Assembly (NCBI RefSeq): GCF_001905665.1
Contig: NZ_LIVX01000001.1
Location: 1,146,869-1,210,868 of the forward strand
Source of the DNA: Streptomyces sp. CB02261
GTDB taxonomy: Bacteria > Actinomycetota > Actinomycetes > Streptomycetales > Streptomycetaceae
Length of the DNA stretch: 64,000 nt
Direction: 5' to 3'
The first letter of the stretch is position 1; each line of letters starts with the position of its first letter. Shown piece by piece: positions 15,867-24,790 of the stretch. Both the position numbers and the translations under genes were made by a program. Below the pieces are notes generated by a model. It did no database searches, was not told the DNA's origin, and worked only from the letters and a program-made list of their open reading frames with translations.

Positions 15867-17054
15867 CTACGAGCCCCCTCCGAGGCCACTCAATACCGTC
15901 TTCGCCCGTTCCTCGGCCCGTTCCCCGGCCGCCAGGTCGGGGGTGATGCCCCGGCCGTCCACCGCGTGCCCGGCCGGCGTCCGGTAGTGGCCGACGGTCA
16001 GCTCGGCGACGGAACCGTCCGGCAGGGCGCTCGGCATCTGGACCGCGCCCTTGCCGAAGGTGCGCGACCCGACCGTGACCGCCCGGCCCCGGTCCTGGAG
16101 GGCGCCGGTGAGCAGCTCCGCCGCGCTCATGGTGCCGCCGTCGATCAGCGCCACCAGGGGCCGGCCGGTGTCGCCGCCGCCCTCCGCGTACACGGCCCGC
16201 TGCTCGCCCTCCACGTCGTACGTGGCGACCAGACCGCCGTCGAGGAAGGCGGAGGCGGCCACGGCGGCCTCCGCGACCAGGCCGCCCGCGTTGCCCCGCA
16301 GGTCAAGGAGGACACCGGCACCGGCCGGGGCGGCCCGTACGGCGTCACGCACGCGCGTGCCCGCGCCCTTGGTGAAGGCGGCGACCCTGATCAGTAAGGT
16401 CCCGTCGTCCAGGCGGCGGACGGTCACCGGATCCGTGGCGAGCCGGGCCCTGCGCAGGGTCTGCGTCCAGGCGGCGCGGCCGCGCTCGACCCGGAGGGCG
16501 ACGGCCGAGCCGGGCACCCCGTCGCCGCGGAGCAGGGCGACGACCTCCGAGACCGAGAGCCCGTCGACGGTGCGCCCGTCGACGGAGACGAGCCGGTCGC
16601 CGGGCCGGAGCCCGGCCCGCTCGGCGGGGCCGCCGGGCTGCACCCGGGTCACCCGGACGCGGTCCTCGCCGGCCCGGCCCGCGGACAGCCCGACGCCGGT
16701 GTACGTGCCGTCGAGGGCCTGCTCGAACTCGGCGTACTCCTTCTTGTCGTACACCGCGCCCCAGCGGTCGCCGCTGCGGCTGACGAACTCCTCCGCGGCC
16801 TGCTTGCCCGACTTCCCGTCGGCCATGGCCGCGGCGGCGGCGCGGTTCAGGGCGGCGCGGTCGACGGGCGCGCCGGCCGGGGGCCGCTGCCCCGCGCGTG
16901 TGGCCGCGCCGGCCGGCTCGCCCGCCGCGTCCTGCCGGGGCAGGGACCCGGTGGCGGCGGCCGTGGCGAGGATCCCGGCGAAGACCAACGTCAGAACGGC
17001 CCCACGGAGCACTCCGCGGGGCCGGATACAGAGATGTCCGGTGTCGGCCGACAT
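15867..17054 (-). CDS. Carboxy-terminal processing peptidase (PDZ / S41 family)
   Basis: A 395-residue exported or membrane-anchored serine protease. A signal anchor (about 17-37) is followed by a low-complexity linker, an N-terminal helical domain, a PDZ domain (about 115-195, with GGPAERAGLRPGDRLVSVDG) and the S41 catalytic domain. The catalytic dyad is Ser310 (GGTMSAAELLTG) and Lys335 (TFGKGAVQ). Such proteases trim cell-wall or periplasmic proteins at the C-terminus. The ATG at 17054 was preferred to the GTG three codons upstream, though neither has a strong ribosome binding site. It sits in the ftsE-ftsX-ctp-smpB-ssrA order; the wall-remodelling FtsEX pair is its upstream neighbour. Confidence 0.92.
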   Translation of the reverse strand: MSADTGHLCIRPRGVLRGAVLTLVFAGILATAAATGSLPRQDAAGEPAGAATRAGQRPPAGAPVDRAALNRAAAAAMADGKSGKQAAEEFVSRSGDRWGAVYDKKEYAEFEQALDGTYTGVGLSAGRAGEDRVRVTRVQPGGPAERAGLRPGDRLVSVDGRTVDGLSVSEVVALLRGDGVPGSAVALRVERGRAAWTQTLRRARLATDPVTVRRLDDGTLLIRVAAFTKGAGTRVRDAVRAAPAGAGVLLDLRGNAGGLVAEAAVAASAFLDGGLVATYDVEGEQRAVYAEGGGDTGRPLVALIDGGTMSAAELLTGALQDRGRAVTVGSRTFGKGAVQMPSALPDGSVAELTVGHYRTPAGHAVDGRGITPDLAAGERAEERAKTVLSGLGGGS

Positions 17055-17132
17055 GCCGCCCACTCTAGGACAAGACGATGGCGCCGCACGGGCTTTGGCC
17101 GTACGACGCCATCCGTCGTCAGTGGTCTCTTC

Positions 17133-18053
17133 TCACACCTTCAGGTACTTGCGCAGCGCGATGAAAGCGGCCACGGCCGGCATGAGGAGCCCGATCGCGA
17201 TGACGAGCGGCAGCTTGGCGAAGACCGCGTCCCAGCCGATGAAGTTGACCAGCTGCATCTTCTCCGCGAGGGCGATGCCGTGGTCGATCAGGAAGTACCG
17301 GCCGACGAGCAGCAGCACACAGGCGACCGCGCCGCCCAGGAGTCCCGCGAACGCGGCCTCCATGATGAACGGCATCTGGATGTAGAAGCTGGAGGCGCCG
17401 ACGAGCCGCATGATGCCGGTCTCACGGCGGCGGCTGAAGGCCGAGACGCGGACGGTGTTGACGATCAGCATCAGCGCGATGACGAGCATCAGGCCCATGA
17501 CGCCGAGGGCGGCGATGTTCATGCCGTTCATGAGGTCGAAGAGGTTCTGCAGGATGTTCCGTTGGTCCTGCACCGACTCGACGCCCTCGCGGCCCGCGAA
17601 GGCGGTGGCGACCACCTTGTACTTCTCCGGGTCCTTGAGCTTGACCCGGAACGACTCCGGCATCTGGTCCGGCGTGATGACGGAGGCGATGGCGGTGTCG
17701 CTGTACTCCTCCTTGTAGTGCTTGAACGCCTCGTCGGCCGACTCGTAGTAGACGGTCTCGACGATGTCCATCTTCTGCAGGTCGGCCTTGATCTGCTCCT
17801 TCTGCTGGGCCGTGACCGCGCCCTTGGCGCACTTGCCCGCCGCGGCCGACGCGTCGGCCTTGTTGCAGAGGTAGATGGAGACGTTGACCTTGTCGTACCA
17901 GTAGTCCTTCATCGTGCTGACCTGCTCGCGCATGAGCAGCGCGCCGCCGAAGAGGGCGAGCGAGAGGGCCACGGAGACGATGACGGCGAAGGTCATCGTG
18001 AGATTGCGCCGGAGACCGACACCGATCTCGGAGAGCACGAACTGAGCGCGCAT
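17133..18053 (-). CDS. ftsX: Cell division ABC transporter permease FtsX
   Basis: A 306-residue membrane protein with the FtsX topology. TM1 (about 18-42) is followed by a large extracytoplasmic domain (43-170) and three more helices (about 178-200, 225-250, 275-300). FtsX with FtsE controls peptidoglycan hydrolases at division or wall-remodelling sites. The extracellular domain contains two Cys (in YLCNKADAS and GKCAKG) that could form a disulfide. The cytosolic loop SAFSRRRETGIMRLVGASSF is the conserved MacB/FtsX coupling loop. It begins 29 bases after ftsE, so the two are co-transcribed. Confidence 0.96.
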   Translation of the reverse strand: MRAQFVLSEIGVGLRRNLTMTFAVIVSVALSLALFGGALLMREQVSTMKDYWYDKVNVSIYLCNKADASAAAGKCAKGAVTAQQKEQIKADLQKMDIVETVYYESADEAFKHYKEEYSDTAIASVITPDQMPESFRVKLKDPEKYKVVATAFAGREGVESVQDQRNILQNLFDLMNGMNIAALGVMGLMLVIALMLIVNTVRVSAFSRRRETGIMRLVGASSFYIQMPFIMEAAFAGLLGGAVACVLLLVGRYFLIDHGIALAEKMQLVNFIGWDAVFAKLPLVIAIGLLMPAVAAFIALRKYLKV

Positions 18054-18082
18054 GGGTCTGCTTTCTCCTACTCGCTACAGGC

Positions 18083-18772
18083 TCAGTGCTGGTATCCGTA
18101 GACGCCGCGCGCCTGGTCGCGGACCAGGCGGCCCTTCTCGAGCTCTATGACGCGCTTGCGCATCTGGTCGACGATGTTCTGGTCGTGGGTCGCCATGACG
18201 ACGGTGGTCCCTGTCCTGTTGATGCGGTCGAGCAGCTTCATGATGCCGACCGAGGTCTGGGGGTCGAGGTTGCCGGTGGGCTCGTCGGCGATCAGCAGCA
18301 TCGGCCGGTTGACGAAGGCGCGGGCGATGGCGACGCGCTGCTGCTCACCACCGGACAGCTCGCCCGGCATCCGGTCCTCCTTGCCCCCGAGCCCGACCAG
18401 GTCGAGCACCTGCGGCACGGCCTTGCGGATCTCGCCGCGCGGCTTGCCGATGACCTCCTGGGCGAAGGCCACGTTCTGGGCGACGGTCTTGTTGGGCAGC
18501 AGGCGGAAGTCCTGGAAGACGGTGCCGAGCTGACGCCGCATGTGCGGCACCTTCCAGTTGGACAGGCGGGCCAGGTCCTTGCCGAGGACGTGCACCTGGC
18601 CTTGGCTGGCGCGCTCCTCGCGGAGGAGCAGCCGCAGAAAAGTCGACTTACCGGAGCCGGAGGAACCGACGAGGAAGACGAACTCCCCCTTCTCGATCTC
18701 CAGGGAGACATCCCGGAGCGCGGGGCGGTTCTGCTTCGGATAGGACTTGGAGACGTTGTCGAATCGGATCAC
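18083..18772 (-). CDS. ftsE: Cell division ATP-binding protein FtsE
   Basis: A 229-residue ABC ATPase with all catalytic motifs: Walker [10 protein letters not shown] (36-44), signature [14 protein letters not shown], Walker [14 protein letters not shown] and the H-loop VVMATHD. It pairs with FtsX, whose gene follows by 29 bases, to couple ATP hydrolysis to activation of cell-wall hydrolases. Start is GTG ([12 protein letters not shown]). Upstream DNA is shared with the divergent 60-residue zinc-ribbon gene. An AT-richer patch on the minus strand at about 18855-18875 may hold the promoter. Confidence 0.97.
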   Translation of the reverse strand: MIRFDNVSKSYPKQNRPALRDVSLEIEKGEFVFLVGSSGSGKSTFLRLLLREERASQGQVHVLGKDLARLSNWKVPHMRRQLGTVFQDFRLLPNKTVAQNVAFAQEVIGKPRGEIRKAVPQVLDLVGLGGKEDRMPGELSGGEQQRVAIARAFVNRPMLLIADEPTGNLDPQTSVGIMKLLDRINRTGTTVVMATHDQNIVDQMRKRVIELEKGRLVRDQARGVYGYQH

Positions 18773-19009
18773 GGATGCACACCACGGTCGGCCGGGAGTA
18801 GGTGTGCGTGACCTTACGCGAACGGGGTGACCCCGCGCAGTCGCGGTCCTGGCTTGCGCGCTTTATCCTTTTCGCCCATCGGGATAGAACAGGGACGATC
18901 CGGTGGGGCGCGCCGAAACGCCGACGAGCTGGCACAGTGGTAGGGGGAACGTCCGGGCACCTCCGGGCGTTGTCCTGATGGAGCCCCCAGTGCGGGAGGA
19001 GGAGAGCGC

Positions 19010-19192
19010 ATGACCTACGACCGACTGGTGTGCGCCAACTGCGCGGCCCCGGTCGCCGAGGGCCGTTGCCCCGTCTGCCGCGCGAACCGGGAGCGTCTGA
19101 CCCCGCAGGGTCTCTCGCCCGCGATGCTGCTGACGCTGGCGATCGCCCTGCTGGCCGCGATCGCGCTGCTCGCGGCGGTCCGTACGGCCTAG
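19010..19192 (+). CDS. Zinc-ribbon membrane microprotein
   Basis: A 60-residue protein with two CxxC pairs (Cys8/Cys11 and Cys20/Cys23), a probable zinc ribbon, then one hydrophobic helix (about 37-57). The strong ribosome binding site GGGAGGAGGAG lies 6 bases before the ATG, so it is very likely translated. A short cytosolic zinc knuckle tethered to the membrane suggests a small adaptor, but the function is unknown. It is divergent from ftsE. Confidence 0.8.
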   Translation: MTYDRLVCANCAAPVAEGRCPVCRANRERLTPQGLSPAMLLTLAIALLAAIALLAAVRTA

Positions 19193-19231
19193 CCGGGCCG
19201 CGCGACGACCACACGAGCCGGAAAGCACGAG

Positions 19232-19261
19232 GAAGGGCCGGGGAGAATCCCCCGGCCCTTC
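19232..19261. terminator. Intrinsic terminator between the microprotein and LAETG genes
   Basis: A perfect 12-bp stem, GAAGGGCCGGGG (19232-19243) with CCCCGGCCCTTC (19250-19261), and a 6-nt loop lie between the convergent genes. Confidence 0.75.
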
Positions 19262-19310
19262 TTCATGCGCTGGGCGTCATGCGCGTGCGGCGTGCGCGTA
19301 CGCGGATCGG

Positions 19311-20132
19311 TCAGACGGCGGCACGGCCGCCGGCGACGAGACGCGGCAGCATACGGAAGCCGATGCCACCGGCGATCATGGTCGCGGCACCGATGACCAG
19401 GAACGAGGTCTCGGCCGCACCGGTCTCGGCGAGCTCCTCCTTCGCCTGGCCCTGCTGCACGGGCTGCGAGCCGGCGTTGTTGGTGTCGGTGTTGTTGTTG
19501 CCACCGTCCACGCACTCGGCGCCGTCGAGGTCGACGGTGCAGGTGCCGGCGTCACCGGAGTCGCTGGAGCCGCCGTCGGTGGCGTCCGGCGTACCGGGCG
19601 TGGTGGAACCGTTGCCGGTTCCGTTCCCGTTCCCGTTGCCGGTTCCGTTGCCGGTTCCGTTGCCGGTTCCGTTCCCGTTCCCGTTGCCGGTTCCGTTGCC
19701 GTTGCCGTTCCCGTTGCCGTTGTCATCGCCGTCGCCCGGCTCGACGGGCGGCTCGACGGGCGGGTCCACCGGCGGGTCGACCGGCGGGTCCACCGGCGGG
19801 TCCACGGGCGGGTCGACCGGCGGGTCCACGGGCGGGTCCACGGGCGGGTCCACCGGCGGGTCGACCGGCGGGTCCACCGGCGGGTCGACCGGCGGGTCCA
19901 CCGGCGGGTCCACGGGCGGGTCCACCGGCGGGTCGACGGGCGGGTCGACGGGCGGGTCCACCGGCGGGTCCACCGGCGGCTCCTCGCAGCCGACGTTCTC
20001 GGGAAGGCAGACGGGCGGCTCGTCAGGGTTACCGAAGGCCTGCGCGGCACCCGCCGCGGTCAGCGAAGCGCCTGCGGCGATCATGGCGCCGGCCGCGATG
20101 CGCACGAAGCGCACTCGCATTTGTCTGGTCAT
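19311..20132 (-). CDS. Repeat-rich cell-surface protein with LAETG sortase-type anchor
   Basis: This 273-residue secreted protein has a signal peptide (about 1-32, ending AAQA-FG) and a short Cys-containing segment. About 20 tandem PPVD/PPVE tetrapeptides follow, then an Asn/Gly/Thr repeat (NGNGNGT), then a second small Cys pair (TCTVDLDGAEC). The C-terminal sorting signal is LAETG, a hydrophobic helix, then LPRLVAGGRAAV. LAXTG is the form recognised by Streptomyces class E sortases, so the protein should be linked to the wall with the PPVD rod spanning it. The ATG at 20132 is supported by GGGGGTAG upstream. No sortase gene is in the window. Function is unknown. Confidence 0.85.
   Translation of the reverse strand: MTRQMRVRFVRIAAGAMIAAGASLTAAGAAQAFGNPDEPPVCLPENVGCEEPPVDPPVDPPVDPPVDPPVDPPVDPPVDPPVDPPVDPPVDPPVDPPVDPPVDPPVDPPVDPPVDPPVDPPVDPPVEPPVEPGDGDDNGNGNGNGNGTGNGNGNGTGNGTGNGTGNGNGNGTGNGSTTPGTPDATDGGSSDSGDAGTCTVDLDGAECVDGGNNNTDTNNAGSQPVQQGQAKEELAETGAAETSFLVIGAATMIAGGIGFRMLPRLVAGGRAAV
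19612..19725. repeat. Hexanucleotide-type repeat encoding NG/TG
   Basis: About 19 copies of a degenerate 6-mer (CCGTTG, CCGTTC, CGGTTC) encode the Asn-Gly/Thr-Gly stretch of the LAETG surface protein. Larger blocks such as CCGTTGCCGGTT recur, showing internal duplication. Confidence 0.8.
19741..19980. repeat. 12-nt tandem repeat (20 units) encoding PPVD
   Basis: Exactly 240 bases made of 20 tandem 12-mers of the form GGCGGGTCSACS, encoding PPVD (last two PPVE). Units differ only by synonymous changes (GTCCAC/GTCGAC, CGG/GGG), which indicates recent expansion by slippage or recombination under selection for the amino acids. Confidence 0.95.
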
Positions 20133-20480
20133 CTAGGTGCTACCCCCAGTAGTCCATCTCGTCATGGGGCAGCGCTCGGGGCCCGCACAGCAGGGGTGGC
20201 GTCACGACTGGAACCGGCCCCCGTTCGCACGCGCGCCCCAGAAATGCGCATGCCAGTACGTCACCCTTCCGAGTTTCCGATGAAGCGTCAAGGTCGTTGC
20301 GCGTGCGATGCCCGAAAGATCACCGACTGCCCCACATGCGACGATGCAACTGTGACGTAAACCCTGAACTCCGGGCTCCACAGCACCAGTTCCCTTGTCG
20401 ACAAAGCTCCCGACCCACCCCGATTCCGCTTGCGTCAGCGAATCCGGAGACCGGAGAAACACCCGGGCCGGAACGGCGAC
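20133..20480 (-). other. Intergenic region upstream of the LAETG protein gene
   Basis: About 350 bases between the prfB terminator and the surface-protein gene. I find no coding region with typical codon use and no clear -35/-10 pair. It should contain the surface-protein promoter. GC is lower than in neighbouring genes around 20220-20380. Confidence 0.4.
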
Positions 20481-20507
20481 GGGCCCCGCACCGAGGGTGC
20501 GGGGCCC
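20481..20507 (-). terminator. Intrinsic terminator of prfB
   Basis: A perfect 12-bp stem (20481-20492 with 20496-20507) with a 3-nt loop lies 21 bases after the prfB stop. Confidence 0.8.
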
Positions 20508-20527
20508 GAACGCGTACTGCCGTGGGG

Positions 20528-21631
20528 CTACTTCTCCTGCTGCTTGCGCCAGCGGATGCCCGCCTCGAGGAAGCCGTCGATCTCGCCGTCCAGGACGGAC
20601 TGCGGGTTGCCGACCTCGAACTCCGTACGGAGGTCCTTGACCATCTGGTACGGGTGGAGGACGTACGAGCGCATCTGGTTGCCCCAGGAGCTGCCGCTGT
20701 CCTTGAGGGCGTCCATCTTGGCCCGCTCCTCCTGGCGCTGACGCTCGAGGAGCTTGGCCTGGAGGACGTTCATGGCGCTCGCCTTGTTCTGGATCTGCGA
20801 GCGCTCGTTCTGGCAGGAGACCACGATGCCGGTCGGGAGGTGCGTGATGCGCACGGCCGAGTCGGTCGTGTTGACGCCCTGGCCGCCGGGGCCCGAGGCG
20901 CGGTAGACGTCGATGCGCAGCTCCGACTCGTCGATCTCGACGTGGTCGGAGGACTCGACGACCGGCAGGATCTCGACACCGGCGAAGGAGGTCTGGCGGC
21001 GGCCCTGGTTGTCGAAGGGCGAGATGCGGACCAGGCGGTGGGTGCCCTGCTCGACGGAGAGGGTGCCGTAGGCGTACGGCGCCTTCACCACGAAGGTGGT
21101 CGACTTGATGCCGGCCTCTTCCGCGTACGAGGTCTCGTAGATCTCGGTCGAGTAGCCGTGGCGCTCCGCCCAGCGCAGGTACATGCGCTGGAGCCGCTCG
21201 GCGAAGTCGGAGGCGTCGACGCCGCCCGCCTCCGCGCGGATGTTGACCAGGGCCTCGCGCTCGTCGTACTCGCCGGAGAGGAGGGTGCGGACCTCCATCT
21301 CGTCGAGGGCCTTGCGGACGGAGGTCAGCTCCGTCTCGGCCTCGGCGAGGGTGTCCGGGTCGTCCATCTCCTCCGCGAGCTCGAAGAGCACCGCGAGGTC
21401 GTCGATGCGCCCGCGCAGGGTCTCGGCCTTGCGGACCTCGGCCTGGAGGTGCGAAAGCTTGCTCGTGATCTTCTGCGCCGCCTCCGGGTCGTCCCACAGG
21501 GACGGGGCCGCGGCCTGCTCCTCGAGCACGGCGATGTCGGCCCTCAGCTTCTCGAGGTCCAGGACGGCCTCGATCGACCCCATGGTCGAGGAGAGGGACT
21601 TCAGCTCTTCTGATACATCGACGACTGCCAC
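20528..21631 (-). CDS. prfB: Peptide chain release factor 2
   Basis: RF2 recognises UAA and UGA stop codons and triggers peptide release. The 367 residues contain the SPF codon-recognition tripeptide ([15 protein letters not shown]) and the catalytic GGQ loop ([18 protein letters not shown]). The whole reading frame is continuous from ATG with no in-frame TGA near codon 26, so the autoregulatory +1 frameshift of many bacterial prfB genes is absent. It is followed by a 12-bp terminator. It lies 60 bases downstream of a Ser/Thr kinase gene on the same strand and may be read through from it. Confidence 0.96.
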   Translation of the reverse strand: MAVVDVSEELKSLSSTMGSIEAVLDLEKLRADIAVLEEQAAAPSLWDDPEAAQKITSKLSHLQAEVRKAETLRGRIDDLAVLFELAEEMDDPDTLAEAETELTSVRKALDEMEVRTLLSGEYDEREALVNIRAEAGGVDASDFAERLQRMYLRWAERHGYSTEIYETSYAEEAGIKSTTFVVKAPYAYGTLSVEQGTHRLVRISPFDNQGRRQTSFAGVEILPVVESSDHVEIDESELRIDVYRASGPGGQGVNTTDSAVRITHLPTGIVVSCQNERSQIQNKASAMNVLQAKLLERQRQEERAKMDALKDSGSSWGNQMRSYVLHPYQMVKDLRTEFEVGNPQSVLDGEIDGFLEAGIRWRKQQEK

Positions 21632-21691
21632 GCGTCCAGCGTAACGGCTCCGGGCGAGGAGCCGAACCTTTGGCCACCGCGGCGGGGGCGG

Positions 21692-22936
21692 CTACGGCAC
21701 GGAGGACTGCTTCGAGTCCTGCGGCGGGGTGTCCGCGTCCCCGGAGGCCACCAGGTAGCCGCCGGTGCCCAGCGCGCCCGCGACGACGACCGCGGCGACG
21801 GCCAGGGTGATCCGGCGCTTGCGGACCGCCTCCGCCTTGTGGCGGGCCGAGCCGGGGCGGCGGGCGCCGGCGGGACGCGGGGCCCTCGCGGTGCCGAGGG
21901 GACCGCCCGAGAGCTCGTCGGGGGCCGGGACCCGCATGGAGGTGTGGGTGTCGCGGTTGGAGTCGGCCGAGGCGCCGGGGACGAGGGGGACGGCGGCCCG
22001 GCGCGGGCCGGGCTCACCGGCGGCCGTACCGGTGGCGTACGCCTCCGGCTCCGGTTCCGTCGCCGGTGCCGTCTCCTCCGGGTCCAGCTCGTCGACGTCG
22101 AGCGGCGGCATGCCCTTGAGCAGCGGCAGGACGTCCTTGAGGCGGGCGGCGAGCTCGGAGGCGCGCAGCCGGGAGGCCGGGGCCTTCGCCAGGCACTGGA
22201 CGATCAGCTGCCACAGCTCCTCGGGGATGCCGGGCAGCGGGACGACGGTCTCGGTGACGTGGCGGCGCAGGACGGCGCCGGGGTGGCCGCCGCCGAAGGG
22301 GGTGAAGCCGGCGAGCAGCTCGTACAGGACCGTCGCGAGGGCGTAGATGTCGACGGCGGCGCGCGGCGGGAGGCCCTCGACGATCTCGGGGGCGAGGTAG
22401 TCGGGGGTGCCGATGATCCGGGTGGCCTTGGTCCGGCCGGGGGTGTCGATCAGCTTGGCGACGCCGAAGTCGGTGAGCAGGGCGGGGTGGGCGCCGCCGG
22501 GGCCTAGCGGGCCCTCCATGTCGAGCAGGATGTTCTCGGGCTTGACGTCCCGGTGGACGACCCCGGCGGCGTGCGCGGCGGCGAGGGCGTCGGCGACGTC
22601 GGCGGTGATCGCGACGGCGGCCTCGGGGGCGAGCCGCCGTTCCCGGTCGAGGCGGGTGCGCAGGTCGGTGCCCCGCACGAGGTCCATCACGAGGGCCAGG
22701 TCGTTGCCGTCGACGACGAGGTCGCGGACCTGGACCACCCGGGGGTGGTCGAGGCCGAGCAGGGCGGTGCGCTCCTGGACGAAACGGCCGACGAGCTCCT
22801 GGTCGGAGGCCAGGTCCTCGCGCAGCAGTTTGACGGCGACGGGACCCTCGGGCCCCTCGCCGAGCCACACCGTTCCTGCACTGCCCCGCCCGAGGATCTG
22901 GTGGGTGGTGTAGCGGCTGCCGATGTTCCGTGCCAA
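21692..22936 (-). CDS. Membrane Ser/Thr protein kinase (PknB-like catalytic domain)
   Basis: 414 residues. A Hanks-type kinase domain (about 8-265) has the Gly loop ILGRGSAGTVWLG, catalytic Lys36 (VAVKLL), the catalytic loop VVHRDVKPENILLD, DFG (LTDFGVAKL) and the APE region GTPDYLAPEIVEG. A Glu/Pro/Ala-rich juxtamembrane segment follows, then one TM helix (about 376-400) and a very short outside tail, so no PASTA sensor domain. Start is TTG with GAGGGAG 6-9 bases upstream, a rare start codon that would lower expression. It lies 108 bases downstream of a second kinase gene on the same strand; two hairpins occupy the gap. Confidence 0.92.
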   Translation of the reverse strand: MARNIGSRYTTHQILGRGSAGTVWLGEGPEGPVAVKLLREDLASDQELVGRFVQERTALLGLDHPRVVQVRDLVVDGNDLALVMDLVRGTDLRTRLDRERRLAPEAAVAITADVADALAAAHAAGVVHRDVKPENILLDMEGPLGPGGAHPALLTDFGVAKLIDTPGRTKATRIIGTPDYLAPEIVEGLPPRAAVDIYALATVLYELLAGFTPFGGGHPGAVLRRHVTETVVPLPGIPEELWQLIVQCLAKAPASRLRASELAARLKDVLPLLKGMPPLDVDELDPEETAPATEPEPEAYATGTAAGEPGPRRAAVPLVPGASADSNRDTHTSMRVPAPDELSGGPLGTARAPRPAGARRPGSARHKAEAVRKRRITLAVAAVVVAGALGTGGYLVASGDADTPPQDSKQSSVP

Positions 22937-22950
22937 GACTGCTCCCTCAG

Positions 22951-23028
22951 CGGCTGCGGTTCGCGAGCAAAGTTACGCGTCCGCAGCCGCCGGTCGTCAC
23001 TTCCGAAGGGAAATCACCCCTCGGAAGT
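22951..23028 (-). other. Two hairpins between the kinase genes
   Basis: CGGCTGCGG (22951-22959) with CCGCAGCCG (22981-22989), and ACTTCCGA (22999-23006) with TCGGAAGT (23021-23028). They could terminate or process the transcript between the upstream and downstream kinase genes. Neither has a proper T run. Confidence 0.4.
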
Positions 23029-23044
23029 CGATAAATCGGCAGTA

Positions 23045-24790
23045 TTACTGCCCCGTACCGCCGGTAGTACCCCCGGAGCCGGTGCTCTCGCCGATCGAGG
23101 AGATCCAGTCGGTGACCGTCGAGATGCCGTCGCCGATGGCCTGCCAGTAGCTCTTGCCCTCGGCGATCCAGTCCTGGAGCGGGGTCAGCTCCCAGACGAG
23201 CCAGCCCGCGACCACGAACAGGACGATCATGACCAGGCAGCCCTTGAGGCAGCCGAGGCCGGGGATCCGCACCGGGTTGGCGCTGCGCTGACGCGGCGGG
23301 CGCGGCTCGCGGCGTGGCGCCGGGGCCTGGGGCGGCGGCTGCGGCGGGGTGTACTGCTGCTGGGGCTGCGCGTACTGCTGCGGGGCGGGCGGCGGCGCGT
23401 ACTGCTGGGGCTGGTGCTGCGGCTGGTGCTGCGCCTGCTGCTGGTACGGCTGGGGGGCGGGCCGCTGCGGGGGCCGCTGCTGCTGGTACGGCTGCGGCGG
23501 CTGCTGCTGCCCGTACGCCCCCGGCTGCTGCCGGTCCTGCGGCGGCTGCTGCGGCTGCTGCGGCTGCCGCTGCGGGCGCCGGCGCAGCGGGTCCTGGCTC
23601 GGGTCCAGGTACTGCACCTGCGTCTGCTCGTTGCGGTCGCGGGCGGCGCGCAGCTGGCTCTGCCAGGGGTGCGGCTCCTCGGACTGCGCCCCCTGCCCGG
23701 ACTGCGGCGGCCCCGGCGGCACGGGCGGCATGACGGCCGTGGGATCGGCGGCGCCCGCCGGTCCGCTGGTCGGCATGACGCTGGTCGCGCCCGCGGGGTC
23801 GAACCGCGGCGCCCCGGCGCCGCTGGGCAGCACCTGGGTGGGGTCCGCGGCCCCCGGCGTCTCGGGGACGGGCGCGGGCGCGGGGTCCGGCGCGAGCAGC
23901 GCTCCCACGCCGTCCGCCGCCTCGATCTGGGCGGGCGTGGCGTGCACGCCGATGCCGGCGGCGACCGCGCGCAGACCGCGGGCCAGGTTGACGGCGCTCG
24001 GACGCCGGTCCGGGTCCTTGCTGAGGCAGCGCTCTATCACCGTCCACAGCGGGCCCGGCACGGTCGAGGGGCGGCGGGGCTCCTCGCTGAGGTGCCGGTG
24101 GAGGACCTCGAGGGCGGTGCCGCCCGCGAACGGGGGCCGGCCCGTGACCAGCTCGTAGAGGAGGATGCCCGCGCCGTAGATGTCGACGGCGGAGGTCTGC
24201 GGGCGGCCCTCGGCGGACTCGGGCGCCACGTACGCGGGCGTGCCGACGAATTCGTGGGTCCGGGTCAGGCCCGGGGAGTCCGCGAGGCGCGCGATGCCGA
24301 AGTCGGTGAGCATCGGGTGCATCTGGCCGCCCTGCTCGGCGAGCAGCACGTTGGCCGGCTTGAGGTCGCGGTGCACGACGCCGTCGGCGTGGCTCGCGGC
24401 GAGCGCGTCGGCGATCTGGGCGGTCAGGAGAGCGGCGGCGACCGGGGTGAGCGGGCCGCTGTCCCTGATGTACCGGTGCAGGTCGGGACCGTCGACGAGG
24501 TCCATGACGAGCGCGAGGACGTCGCCCTCGACCACCAGGTCGCGGGTGCGGACGATGTTCGGGTGGGTGAGCCGGAGCAGCACGGACCGCTCGCGCAGGA
24601 AGCGCATCACGATGTCCGCGTCGTTGGCCAGCTCCTCCTTGAGGACCTTGATCGCCACGGTCTCACCGGGCTGGCCGGGCACGGCCGCCTCGGCGCCCGC
24701 CGTCTCCCGCTGGCGGGCTCGCCAGACGGTGCCCGTGGCGCCGCGGCCGAGCGGCTCCTCGAGCAGGTACTTGCTGCCGATAGGCCGCAC
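23045..24790 (-). CDS. Membrane Ser/Thr protein kinase with Gln/Pro-rich linker (PkaA-like)
   Basis: 581 residues. The N-terminal Hanks kinase domain (about 8-275) has LGRGATGTVWRA, Lys48 in VAIKVL, HRDLKPANVLL, DFG in LTDFGIARL and GTPAYVAPESAEG, all intact. A long linker (about 300-500) becomes extremely rich in Gln and Pro (QPQQPQQPPQ type), then a basic stretch, one TM helix (about 505-525) and a short outside tail ending in Gly/Thr/Ser repeats. Position and composition resemble the Streptomyces PkaA-type kinase. Start is GTG. Substrates are unknown; the divergent FHA-domain protein is an obvious candidate, since FHA domains bind phosphothreonine. Confidence 0.92.
   Translation of the reverse strand: MRPIGSKYLLEEPLGRGATGTVWRARQRETAGAEAAVPGQPGETVAIKVLKEELANDADIVMRFLRERSVLLRLTHPNIVRTRDLVVEGDVLALVMDLVDGPDLHRYIRDSGPLTPVAAALLTAQIADALAASHADGVVHRDLKPANVLLAEQGGQMHPMLTDFGIARLADSPGLTRTHEFVGTPAYVAPESAEGRPQTSAVDIYGAGILLYELVTGRPPFAGGTALEVLHRHLSEEPRRPSTVPGPLWTVIERCLSKDPDRRPSAVNLARGLRAVAAGIGVHATPAQIEAADGVGALLAPDPAPAPVPETPGAADPTQVLPSGAGAPRFDPAGATSVMPTSGPAGAADPTAVMPPVPPGPPQSGQGAQSEEPHPWQSQLRAARDRNEQTQVQYLDPSQDPLRRRPQRQPQQPQQPPQDRQQPGAYGQQQPPQPYQQQRPPQRPAPQPYQQQAQHQPQHQPQQYAPPPAPQQYAQPQQQYTPPQPPPQAPAPRREPRPPRQRSANPVRIPGLGCLKGCLVMIVLFVVAGWLVWELTPLQDWIAEGKSYWQAIGDGISTVTDWISSIGESTGSGGTTGGTGQ

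Noticed and set aside
19741..19980. CRISPR-like array
   Set aside because: Units are 12-nt contiguous repeats without spacers and lie within a coding frame (PPVD).
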